This document shows, piece by piece, positions 44,049-51,809 of a DNA stretch of 64,000 bases (positions within the stretch are counted from its first letter, which is position 1; every line of letters starts with the position of its first letter). The stretch lies in the NCBI RefSeq assembly GCF_013347965.1, contig NZ_CP048810.1, positions 806,001-870,000 of the forward strand, in the 5' to 3' direction. The notes beneath the pieces were generated by a model, which saw nothing but the letters and a program-made list of their open reading frames with translations, searched no databases and was not told the origin of the DNA. A program made the position numbers and the translations under genes. Origin of the DNA: Pseudomonas bijieensis. Lineage in GTDB: Bacteria; Pseudomonadota; Gammaproteobacteria; Pseudomonadales; Pseudomonadaceae.

Positions 44049-45977
44049 CTATTTCATCGTCTGCGCAATGATCTGCACCAGGTCAATTTGCTTGAATGGC
44101 TTGATCAACCGAGGCAAATTCGCGGCGAAACCTTCCAGGCGTTCGGCATAACCGGTAGCCAGGATGATGGGTAGGTTCGGTTGGCGATCGCGCAACAGTT
44201 TCGCCAACTGCGCACCGTCCATCTGCGGCATGGCCATGTCGGTGATCACCATGTCGATATCCGGATTGCGCTCATGCAGTTCCAGTGCCTGGGCGCCCGA
44301 TGACGCGCAAAGGACCCGATGCCCGAGGTCCTCGATCAGCAAGCGTGTGCTGGTGAGCACCAGGCTGTCATCGTCGACCACCAGCACCCTCAATTCGTCG
44401 ACGGGTTGCGGCGTTTCCTGGACCGATACTTTGTCCGGTGCCGGGTTGTCAGCCACTGGTAGCCACAACTGCGCGGTAGTCCCGACACCTTTCTGGCTCC
44501 TGAGAATCAGGCGGCCTCCCAACTGTTCCGCCAGGCCATGCACCATGGATAACCCCAGGCCGGTCCCCTTGCCGACCCCTTTGGTGGTGAAGAACGGGTC
44601 CACGGCCGAGGCCAGCGTGGCCTCATCCATGCCCTCGCCCTCATCGGTCATCGTCAGGCAAATGTAGCGCCCCGGCGCCATTGGCTGGTCCGGGGCCGCA
44701 TCAGAGCCCTGCCGCTCTTCGGCTGTAATCGTGATCTGGCCGCCATGGGGCATGGCGTCCCGGGCATTGGTCGCCAGGTTGAGAATCGCCAGCTCCAGTT
44801 GGTTGACATCGGCCAGCACCGGCGACAGCGCCTCGGCAAAACAGGTCCGGAGGTGTATCGACGGGCCCAGGGAGCTTTGCAGCAGGCCGCTGATGCCCTG
44901 CACCAAGGCCGACAGCTCGACCGATTCGTAGGTCAATTTCTGCCGGCGGGCAAATGCCAGCATCCGCTGGGTCAGGGAAACACCGCGCAGCGCGCCCTGG
45001 GTCGCGTTGTCCAGCAATTGAGCGAGTTTCGGATCGCCAGGCATGCGCTTGCGCACGATTTCCAGGTTGCCGAGGATGACCGTCAACAGGTTATTGAAAT
45101 CATGGGCGATGCCGCCACTGAGCTGCCCGATGGCTTGCAGTTTCTGCGATTGGAACAGCGCCTCGCGGGCCTGCTCGAGGGCTTCCTGGGCCTTGGTGGC
45201 GTCGGTGATGTCGCGGGTGATCTTGGCGAATCCCAACAGTGTGCCGGTGTCGCTGCGAATCGCATCGATGACCACGTGGGCCATGAAGCGTGTGCCATCC
45301 TTGCGCATGCGCCAGCCCTTTTTCTCGAAACGCCCTTCGCTGGCGGCGATGCTCAGCGCGCGCTGTGGTTCACCGGCTTCACGATCCTCCGGGGTATAGA
45401 ACATCGAGAAATGCTGGCCGATGGCTTCGATCGGCAGATACCCCTTGATCCGCTGCGCCCCCTGGTTCCAGTTGGTGACCTGGCCCTGCGGGTCGAGCAT
45501 GTAGATGGCGTAATCGGTGACGCTTTGCACCAGCAGGCGGAACTGCTGCTCGCTTTGCTTGAGGGTTTCCTCGGCCATCTTGCGATCGGTCAGGTCACGG
45601 GTGATCTTGGCGAAGCCGAGCAAGGTGCCGCTCTGGCTGTCGATGATCGGATCGATCACCACATGGGACCAGAACAACGTGCCGTCCTTGCGCACCCGCC
45701 AGCCCTCGCCTTCGAAGCGCCCCTCATGCACGGCCGTGTCCAGCGCCCGTTGCGGCAGGCCGGCGGCGCGGTCCTGGTCGGTGTAGAAACGGGAGAAGTG
45801 CTGGCCCAGGATTTCGGATTCCTCGTAACCCTTGAATCGCCTGGCGCCGGAGTTCCAGCTGGTGATGATGCCCGAGGGGTCGGTCATGTAGATGGCGTAG
45901 TCGACCACAGCGTCGATGAGCAGGCGAAAGCGCTGCTCTTCGTTCATGAGTGAGGTCTTGGAGTCTTTCTCAAGCAT
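44049..45977 (-). CDS. PAS-PAS hybrid sensor histidine kinase with receiver domain
   Basis: A 642-residue cytoplasmic hybrid kinase. Two near-identical PAS/PAC units occupy residues 12-130 and 140-260 ('DYAIYMTDPSGIITSWNSGA', 'DYAIYMLDPQGQVTNWNQGA'). The H-box 'LSGGIAHDFNNLLTVILGN' and the HATPase ('NLATNARDAMP', 'GTGLGLSMVHG') follow, then a receiver with 'VLVVDDDSLVL' and 'DMVITDMAMPQMDG'. No membrane segment is present. It has no response-regulator neighbour. ATG 45977 was chosen; ATG 45947 is the alternative, neither with a strong ribosome site. Confidence 0.88.
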   Translation of the reverse strand: MLEKDSKTSLMNEEQRFRLLIDAVVDYAIYMTDPSGIITSWNSGARRFKGYEESEILGQHFSRFYTDQDRAAGLPQRALDTAVHEGRFEGEGWRVRKDGTLFWSHVVIDPIIDSQSGTLLGFAKITRDLTDRKMAEETLKQSEQQFRLLVQSVTDYAIYMLDPQGQVTNWNQGAQRIKGYLPIEAIGQHFSMFYTPEDREAGEPQRALSIAASEGRFEKKGWRMRKDGTRFMAHVVIDAIRSDTGTLLGFAKITRDITDATKAQEALEQAREALFQSQKLQAIGQLSGGIAHDFNNLLTVILGNLEIVRKRMPGDPKLAQLLDNATQGALRGVSLTQRMLAFARRQKLTYESVELSALVQGISGLLQSSLGPSIHLRTCFAEALSPVLADVNQLELAILNLATNARDAMPHGGQITITAEERQGSDAAPDQPMAPGRYICLTMTDEGEGMDEATLASAVDPFFTTKGVGKGTGLGLSMVHGLAEQLGGRLILRSQKGVGTTAQLWLPVADNPAPDKVSVQETPQPVDELRVLVVDDDSLVLTSTRLLIEDLGHRVLCASSGAQALELHERNPDIDMVITDMAMPQMDGAQLAKLLRDRQPNLPIILATGYAERLEGFAANLPRLIKPFKQIDLVQIIAQTMK

Positions 45978-46042
45978 CTGGCCGAGGCGTCCATGTGGAT
46001 TTTTTGCGGAGTATGGAGCAAGTCGGGCGCCAGGAAAAATCG

Positions 46043-48346
46043 TCAAACCTGGTTCCCACCGGGAGATTTGTGCACCTCTTGAGTAACTGACCACCAACGC
46101 GGCAACAAGTGCTGCACCCTCGCCTCGCCAAACCGATCATCTATCAGCAGCACCACCCCGCGATCCTGCTGGGTACGGATGACGCGGCCAGCCGCCTGTA
46201 CGACTTTTTGCAGGCCGGGGTACAGGTAGGTGTAGTCGTAGCCGTCGCCGAAGATCGCCGCCATGCGTTGTTTCATCTGCTCATTGACCGGGTTGAACTG
46301 CGCGAGCCCCAAGGTGGCGATGAAGGCGCCGATCAGGCGTGAGCCCGGCAAATCGATGCCCTCGCCGAACGCGCCGCCCAACACGGCAAAACCGATACCT
46401 TGGCTGTGCTCCATGAAGCGCTCGATAAACGCCTGCCGAGGGGCTTCGCCCATGCCCCGCGATTGCGTCCAGAGTTCAATCTGTGGGTACCGTTCGGCAA
46501 ACAGCCCGGCCACTTGCTGCAAGTAATCGAAGCTGCTGAAAAAGGCCAGGTAGTTGCCTGGCCGCTCGCGGAACTGGCGAGCCATCAACTCGACAATCGG
46601 CTCCAGGGACGCCTGGCGGTGAGCAAAACGGGTGGAGATGCGGCTGACAACCTGCACGTCCAGCTGTTCGGCCTTGAATGGTGATTCGACATCGATCCAT
46701 ACCGTGTCGCCCGGCGTCCCCAACAAGTCCGCATAGTAGTGTCGAGGGCTCAGGGTCGCGGAAAACAGCACCGTGCTACGGGCGGCCGTCAGCCTGGGGG
46801 CCAGGAATGCAGCCGGCACCACATTGCGCAGGCACAGAGTGGACAGGCTGCGCTGGCGACCGAGTTCGCGCTTGTGGATGTCGAACACAAAGTGCTCGTC
46901 GAAGGATTCCGCCACTCGGCCAAACTGCAAGGCATCGAAGTAAAACGCCTGTAAACCGCTGTCCAGGCCCTGGGGATGATCATTGAGGTAATCGCCGATG
47001 GCCGTGGTACAGCTAGCCAGGGCCTGGAGCAGTTTTTCCGGCAGCTTTTCATAGGCCTGATAGGCCGCCATCTGGGGCGTGTGCAAGGCGTTCCACTGGC
47101 GATTGACCCGCTCCAGGGATTTCTTCAGTGGTTCAGGGGCGGTTTTTCGCACGCTGGTTAGCGCGGCCTGGTCGAGGGTCGCGCTGTACATCTGTCGTCC
47201 GCGCTCCACCAGGTTGTGGGCTTCATCCACCAGGGTCGCGACGGTCCAGCCATTGGCCTGGGCCAGGCCGAAGAGCAAGGCGTTGAAATCGAAGTAATAG
47301 TTGTAGTCGGCTACCACCACATCGGCCCAACGGGCCATTTCCTGGCTTAGGTAATACGGGCAGACCTCATGGGCCAGCGCAATTTCGCGCAACGCCGCCT
47401 GGTCGAGCAACGTGACCTGGCTCGCTGCCGCCCGGGCGCCCGGCAAGCGGTCGTAGAAACCGCGGGCCAGCGGGCAGGATTCGCCATGGCAGGCCTTGTC
47501 CGGGTGTTCGCAGGCCTTGTCCCGGGCGATCATTTCCAGCACCCGTAACGGCATTGACGGTGCGCTGTGAGTAAGCACTCGTGCCGCATCCAGGGCCAGC
47601 TTGCGCCCTGGGGTCTTCGCCGTTAGGAAGTACACCTTGTCCAGTCGCTGCGGCGCCAGGGCCTTGAGCAACGGAAACAAGGTGCCGATGGTCTTGCCAA
47701 TGCCAGTGGGTGCCTGGGCCATCAGGCAGCGACCGGTGCTGACCGCCTTGAACACCGACTCGGCCAAGTGCCGTTGCCCGGGCCTGAAACCGGCATGCGG
47801 AAACACCAGCGACTGCGCGCCAAGGTTGCGTGCCTGTCGATGGGCCATTTCCTGTTCGGCCCAGGCCAGGAACAACGCGCATTGCGCTTCGAAAAAGGCT
47901 TGCAGCTCCGTCGCCTCGAAGGGTTGCGTGATGCAGGTTTCCTTTTCGCTGACGATGTCGAAGTACACCAGCGCCACGTCGATGTGCGACAACTGCAGCT
48001 TCTGGCACATCAGCCAGCCATAGATTTTCGCCTGTGCCCAATGCAGCTGGCGATGATTGGCGGGCTGCTTGGCCAGGTCGCCCCGGTAGGTCTTCACTTC
48101 TTCAAGGCACTGGCGATCCGGGTCATAGCCGTCGGCCCGGCCTTTGACTTTCAGTGCCTGGTAGTGACCTTCGAGGGCCACCTCAGACTGATAGCCTTCG
48201 CTGCGCCGCGAGGCCACGGTGCGATGGCCGGCGATACCTTCCAAGGCCGTGGGCGACGGTGTGAAGCGCAGGTCGAGGTCACCCACCTTGGCAGTGAACT
48301 CACAAAGCGCCCGCACGGCGATGCTGTAGCCTGGCAGCAGATTCAT
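46043..48346 (-). CDS. XPD/DinG-type Fe-S DNA helicase with nuclease-like N-terminus
   Basis: A 767-residue superfamily 2 helicase. Residues 1-110 resemble a Cas4/PD-(D/E)xK nuclease core ('VKGRADGYDPDRQCLEEVKTY' region: D...ExK). Helicase motifs: Walker A 'MAQAPTGIGKTIGTLFPLL', DEAH box 'VDEAHNL', and C-terminal 'AAGRVIRTQQDRG'. Four cysteines of the Fe-S cluster lie in 'CEHPDKACHGESCPL' and 'EVCPYYLS'. It should unwind 5'-3'. The companion gene is the FAN1-like nuclease, now separated by an IS110 element. It overlaps nothing essential at its 5' end except REP debris. Confidence 0.87.
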   Translation of the reverse strand: MNLLPGYSIAVRALCEFTAKVGDLDLRFTPSPTALEGIAGHRTVASRRSEGYQSEVALEGHYQALKVKGRADGYDPDRQCLEEVKTYRGDLAKQPANHRQLHWAQAKIYGWLMCQKLQLSHIDVALVYFDIVSEKETCITQPFEATELQAFFEAQCALFLAWAEQEMAHRQARNLGAQSLVFPHAGFRPGQRHLAESVFKAVSTGRCLMAQAPTGIGKTIGTLFPLLKALAPQRLDKVYFLTAKTPGRKLALDAARVLTHSAPSMPLRVLEMIARDKACEHPDKACHGESCPLARGFYDRLPGARAAASQVTLLDQAALREIALAHEVCPYYLSQEMARWADVVVADYNYYFDFNALLFGLAQANGWTVATLVDEAHNLVERGRQMYSATLDQAALTSVRKTAPEPLKKSLERVNRQWNALHTPQMAAYQAYEKLPEKLLQALASCTTAIGDYLNDHPQGLDSGLQAFYFDALQFGRVAESFDEHFVFDIHKRELGRQRSLSTLCLRNVVPAAFLAPRLTAARSTVLFSATLSPRHYYADLLGTPGDTVWIDVESPFKAEQLDVQVVSRISTRFAHRQASLEPIVELMARQFRERPGNYLAFFSSFDYLQQVAGLFAERYPQIELWTQSRGMGEAPRQAFIERFMEHSQGIGFAVLGGAFGEGIDLPGSRLIGAFIATLGLAQFNPVNEQMKQRMAAIFGDGYDYTYLYPGLQKVVQAAGRVIRTQQDRGVVLLIDDRFGEARVQHLLPRWWSVTQEVHKSPGGNQV

Positions 48347-48384
48347 GTGTGCCCATCGCGAGCAAGCTCGCTTGTATGTTTAGA

Positions 48385-48545
48385 CTTGAAGGGGTGGGCG
48401 GGACTAAAAGCTCGATTCCGACTCTAGCCAGTACGGACCGTGGGAGACTTCTCGTTCCGCCCTTTCTACCTAAAGCGCCGATAAGGAATTCATCGGTAAA
48501 ACCGACGATAGAGGCAAGCCAGCGCAAAGGTAGACCCCGACAAGC
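48385..48545 (+). ncRNA. Probable IS110 bridge RNA
   Basis: Two stem-loops are readable. Target loop: stem GGGCGGGAC (48396-48404) with GTTCCGCCC (48454-48462); inside, AAGCTCG (48408-48414) repeats the left REP target and GTGGGAG (48440-48446) is the complement of the right target CTCCCAC. Donor loop: stems CTACCT/AGGTAG (48466-48471/48528-48533) and GCGC/GCGC, inner hairpin TCGGT/ACCGA; GGAATT (48485-48490) and GCAAG (48514-48518) pair, with G-T wobbles, with the element ends. This is the two-loop design of IS110 bridge RNAs. Ends of the RNA are estimated. Confidence 0.72.
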
Positions 48546-48573
48546 ACCTAAACCCTAGCTCCGAGGATTCGTC

Positions 48574-49536
48574 ATGACAATCCTTAACTCACCAACGGTT
48601 ATTGGTATCGATGTAGCGAAGGCCGAAATCGTCGTTTACCGCGAAGACCTGAAAATCACTCAAGCCATCGCCAACCACCGCGAAGCTCTTGGCCGGTGGC
48701 TCAAAACGCTACCAGCCCAAAGCTCGATTGCGCTGGAAGCCACCAGCTTTTATCACCTGGACACAGCTGAGCTGGCCCATGGAATGGGGTTTCATGTTTA
48801 CGTTGTGGATCCTTATCGGGTGGCCCATTACCGTGAAAGTATTGGGCTGCGGGCTAAAACTGATCCTTGTGATGCGCGTTTGCTGGCTCGGTATCTAACG
48901 AACGAGCAAGCAAGGCTGCGTATCTGGAGCCCACCTCCAGAAGCCTACAAAGTGTTAAAAAACCTGCTTAGAAAACGTGCGGCACTCATCAAGGCCCGCG
49001 TCAGTATCGTGCTGAGTTTTTCGAACGAACCGTGTCTGAAGGACATCTTGGCCCGGCAGTTGGAGGTCTTCAAAGAGTCCGATCAGGCCATTCAGAAACT
49101 AATGCGTGAGGCCAGCCAAGCGGCAGGGATCACTGAAAACATCAACCGCTGCAAAGCCATCGAAGGGATTGGTGAACTGACGGCCATTGGCTTGGCGACC
49201 GCATTCATGCGCGGTCACTTTGTCAGTGGCGATGCATTCATTGCTTTCTTGGGGATGGATTTGCGTCCAAAAGATTCAGGGAAGAAGCACAGTCCTCGTC
49301 ACTTGAGCAAAAAAGGGGACGGGGAGCTACGACGCTTGGCGCACAACGCCGCGATGGCGGCCTGTCGGTCTCCTGCCTGGAAACCTTACTATGAGGCCTT
49401 CTTGGCACGAGGCCTGGCCAGAACTCAGGCCTTGGTTATCCTCGCCCGCAAGTTGTGTCGGGTAGCATTCGCCCTGATGAAAAATCAGAGCGAATACCAA
49501 CCAAATTCACGGTTGCAGGGTTCCCCTGCAACATAG
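48574..49536 (+). CDS. IS110-family DEDD transposase/recombinase
   Basis: A 320-residue enzyme. The RuvC-like domain shows D in 'VIGIDVAKAEIVVYR', E in 'SIALEATSFY' and the D..D of 'LRAKTDPCDARLLARY'. The C-terminal Tnp domain carries the conserved Ser region 'DLRPKDSGKKHSPRHLSKKG' and 'LRRLAHNAAMAA'. IS110 enzymes recombine a circular element with a target guided by a bridge RNA from their own non-coding end. Gene intact, no frameshift. Confidence 0.92.
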   Translation: MTILNSPTVIGIDVAKAEIVVYREDLKITQAIANHREALGRWLKTLPAQSSIALEATSFYHLDTAELAHGMGFHVYVVDPYRVAHYRESIGLRAKTDPCDARLLARYLTNEQARLRIWSPPPEAYKVLKNLLRKRAALIKARVSIVLSFSNEPCLKDILARQLEVFKESDQAIQKLMREASQAAGITENINRCKAIEGIGELTAIGLATAFMRGHFVSGDAFIAFLGMDLRPKDSGKKHSPRHLSKKGDGELRRLAHNAAMAACRSPAWKPYYEAFLARGLARTQALVILARKLCRVAFALMKNQSEYQPNSRLQGSPAT

Positions 49537-49566
49537 AATCTCCCACAAGGGACCGACTGCCCCAGA

Positions 49567-51243
49567 TCACCTGTGGGAGCAAGCTCGCTCGCGATGGGGG
49601 GACTCCACCCACTGCACATAACAAACAGCGACGGGCATCTGGTGCTCGTGACAGAACTCCAGCCAGCGCAGCTGGTTGTCTTGCAGGCGATCGCCGGGGC
49701 CTTTGACTTCGATCATGCGGTAGGTCTTGTCCTGCGGCCAGAACTGGATCAGGTCCGGCATGCCGGCGCGGTTGGCCTTGATGTCCAGCAGCAAACGGTG
49801 GAACCAGTGCTTGAGATGCTCCGCCGGCAGGCAATCGAGGGCCTGTTCCAGCAAGGACTCGGACAACGCGCCCCAGAACACGAAAGGTGACTGCACACCC
49901 CACTTTTGCGCGTAGCGACGGACGATGGTCTGTCGATAGCGGCCATCGTCCAACTCTGCCAGGCAAGTTGCGAACAGCTCGGCGCGACGGGCGTGGAAAT
50001 CTTCGTTGAGCAGGTCGACCGGCCCGCGCTGGAACGGGTGGAAAAACGCTCCCGGCAGCGGCGCGAAGATCGCCGGCCAACACAACAGGCCGAACAGCGA
50101 ATTGATCAGGCTGTTCTCGACGTAATGCACCGGTGCGGCTTCGTCGTGCAGATGGGCCTGGACGTGGTACTCCACCGATAAGGCCGGATCGACGCGAGGC
50201 AGGTGCAGCTCCAGGCGCTCTTCTTCCCGGGCCATGCCCCGTGGCACCGGTGGCCCACCCAACTTGCGCCGCAGACGGGGCAGGATCCGCAGCAAGGCCT
50301 GGGTTTCGGCGGCACTTTGCGGTGCCTGCGCCGCCGCCTCGCCCAGTTCAAGAGCCAGGGTGTACTCACCCACGCGCTCCAGCACCCGGACCATCCGCAG
50401 CCGTGCGCCGGGGTAGGTGCAATCGCGATAGATGCCCAAGGCCAAGGCAAAATCGCCGATGCGTTCGCCATGCTGGCCGATCTGGAACAACAACTTGCCC
50501 CGGCGTCGCTCCAGCCATGGATTGTCCAGGGACAGTTGGTTGACCTGGGCGACAATTTCTTCCAGGGGGTCGCCGGCTTCGAAGCGCTGCTGGCAGTCGT
50601 GCAGGAACACGCAGGCATCGACGTCTTCGCGACTGCGCAAGCCCCGTGACTCGGCGCTGAACTCGACGGTTTCGTAGGTGAAAATGCCCAGGTCCGCCAG
50701 GACGAATTCCGACCAGTCCTGGTAAAGATTGCCGAAAAACATCAACCGCAGCCTGTCGCACAGATGCATGATCGTCAGGCTGTACAGCCGATCGTCAAGC
50801 TGCGGGCACCAGGCCCGGAACGGCTGGGGTTGACTGAGGTGTTCGTCCAGGGCCTGGAGCCATTCGGTCTTTTTCGCCTTGGGGTGTTCGATCAAGTGGC
50901 CCAGGCACAGGAGGATTTCCGGCTTGAGCAGCACCTCGAACAGCTCGACGAGCCCGATGGGAGCCTGTTCCTTGACCCAACCCAACGCCAGCAACGGCGC
51001 GACGGCTACGCCTATGTCGCCGATTTCCGGGTAATTCAGCTTGCTATGGCGAAACCGCAGTCCCTTGCGCATCACCATCCGCACCAGCAAGCCCTGGGAG
51101 CCACGCGGCAGCGCTAGGAAGTGGTCGATGAAGCGTTGTTCTTCGGGGCTGAGCACATCGGCATACCGCTGGGTCAACCAAGCGAGTACTTGCTGGAAGT
51201 TGTTCAGGTAGTAAAACGGATCGTCGAGAGCGCGGGCTGCCAC
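49567..51243 (-). CDS. FAN1-like structure-specific nuclease (VRR-NUC)
   Basis: A 558-residue protein of about the length of Pseudomonas FAN1. The C-terminal VRR-NUC domain has the PD-(D/E)xK motif: 'RAGMPDLIQFWP' and 'YRMIEVKGPGDRLQDNQ'. The preceding 400 residues are helical, as in the SAP/TPR parts of FAN1. These nucleases cut branched DNA and help repair interstrand crosslinks. Start GTG 51243 lacks a clear ribosome site. The last ten codons (PHRERACSHR) are written in a REP element. It was probably cotranscribed with the helicase before the IS insertion. Confidence 0.88.
   Translation of the reverse strand: MAARALDDPFYYLNNFQQVLAWLTQRYADVLSPEEQRFIDHFLALPRGSQGLLVRMVMRKGLRFRHSKLNYPEIGDIGVAVAPLLALGWVKEQAPIGLVELFEVLLKPEILLCLGHLIEHPKAKKTEWLQALDEHLSQPQPFRAWCPQLDDRLYSLTIMHLCDRLRLMFFGNLYQDWSEFVLADLGIFTYETVEFSAESRGLRSREDVDACVFLHDCQQRFEAGDPLEEIVAQVNQLSLDNPWLERRRGKLLFQIGQHGERIGDFALALGIYRDCTYPGARLRMVRVLERVGEYTLALELGEAAAQAPQSAAETQALLRILPRLRRKLGGPPVPRGMAREEERLELHLPRVDPALSVEYHVQAHLHDEAAPVHYVENSLINSLFGLLCWPAIFAPLPGAFFHPFQRGPVDLLNEDFHARRAELFATCLAELDDGRYRQTIVRRYAQKWGVQSPFVFWGALSESLLEQALDCLPAEHLKHWFHRLLLDIKANRAGMPDLIQFWPQDKTYRMIEVKGPGDRLQDNQLRWLEFCHEHQMPVAVCYVQWVESPHRERACSHR
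49570..49599. repeat. REP element inside the 3' end of the FAN1-like gene
   Basis: CTGTGGGAGCAAGCTCGCT and the following CGCGATGGGG form a complete REP that overlaps the last codons of the nuclease gene, whose stop is at 49567-49569. Confidence 0.82.
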
Positions 51244-51466
51244 GGAAAAGAAACGCCAAGAGTTTTGGGGTACTGGTTATGCATACAGATAACAGCTGTA
51301 AACCACTCAGGCAACCGCAAAAGATGAACGGTCTCCTATATTTAAGGTGAAATCCTTCAGCCAGCGATGAACTTTCCTACGGCAAGCGAGACCAATGGCG
51401 GTTGACTAACGTGATGGCGCGGTCGAATCAGCTGATCCGTGTCCTTTTGATTGAGAGGTTATGGTT

Positions 51467-51691
51467 ATGAACATCAGGTTTCTGGGCCTGCCCCTGGTCG
51501 TCGTGGCATTTCTGGCTCTGTCTGGCTGCGCCTCGCCAACCGTGGTGACTTTGCAGAACGGTACTCAGTATTTGACCAAGGACACCCCCAATACCCGCAC
51601 CGCTGATGGTTTCTACGAGTTCGAGGATATTTCCGGCAAGAAAGTCCGGGTCCGCGCCGATGATGTGGCTACCATTCGCAAGGAAGACTGA
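51467..51691 (+). CDS. YgdI/YgdR-family small lipoprotein
   Basis: A 74-residue lipoprotein: signal 'LVVVAFLALSGCASP' with the lipobox LSGC, then one small SH3-like domain ('VVTLQNGTQYLTKDTP ... VRADDVATIRKED'), as in YgdI/YgdR. AGAGG lies eight bases before the ATG at 51467; another ATG two codons earlier is too close. Position in the membrane should be the periplasmic face. Function unknown. Confidence 0.85.
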   Translation: MNIRFLGLPLVVVAFLALSGCASPTVVTLQNGTQYLTKDTPNTRTADGFYEFEDISGKKVRVRADDVATIRKED

Positions 51692-51708
51692 GTTCGACAG
51701 CTACACCG

Positions 51709-51804
51709 TCATCGCGAGCAGGCTCGCTCCCACATTTGTGCTCGGTGCTCACAGAATCCTGTACTCACCGTCCGTCCCTGTGGGAGCGAACCTGCTCGCA
51801 ATAG
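51709..51804. repeat. REPIN of the TGTGGGAGC family
   Basis: Inverted copies at 51709-51735 (ATCGCGAGCAGGCTCGCTCC) and 51778-51804 (TGTGGGAGCGAACCTGCTCG) lie between the convergent lipoprotein and lipase genes. Confidence 0.83.
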
Positions 51805-51809
51805 CACTA

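Larger units (their letters stand above)
48373..49541 (+). mobile_element. IS110-family insertion sequence in a REP
   Basis: The element is 1169 bases including one core CT. It has no terminal inverted repeats, carries a single DEDD transposase gene and a 5' non-coding end of about 200 bases, with only three bases between the transposase stop and the right junction. CT dinucleotides (48371-48372 and 49540-49541) mark the junctions. The long end is upstream of the transposase, which is the IS110 (not IS1111) layout. All catalytic residues are present, so it may be active. Confidence 0.83.
48353..49552. repeat. REP element split by the IS insertion
   Basis: Left part CCCATCGCGAGCAAGCTCG then CT ends at 48372; right part resumes CTCCCACAAGGG at 49540. 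Joined through one CT they restore a standard inverted REP of the TGTGGGAGC family, which shows where the element entered. Confidence 0.82.

Noticed and set aside
44049..45977. Duplicated PAS blocks as an assembly artefact
   Set aside because: The two copies are similar but diverged throughout, as expected for an old domain duplication.
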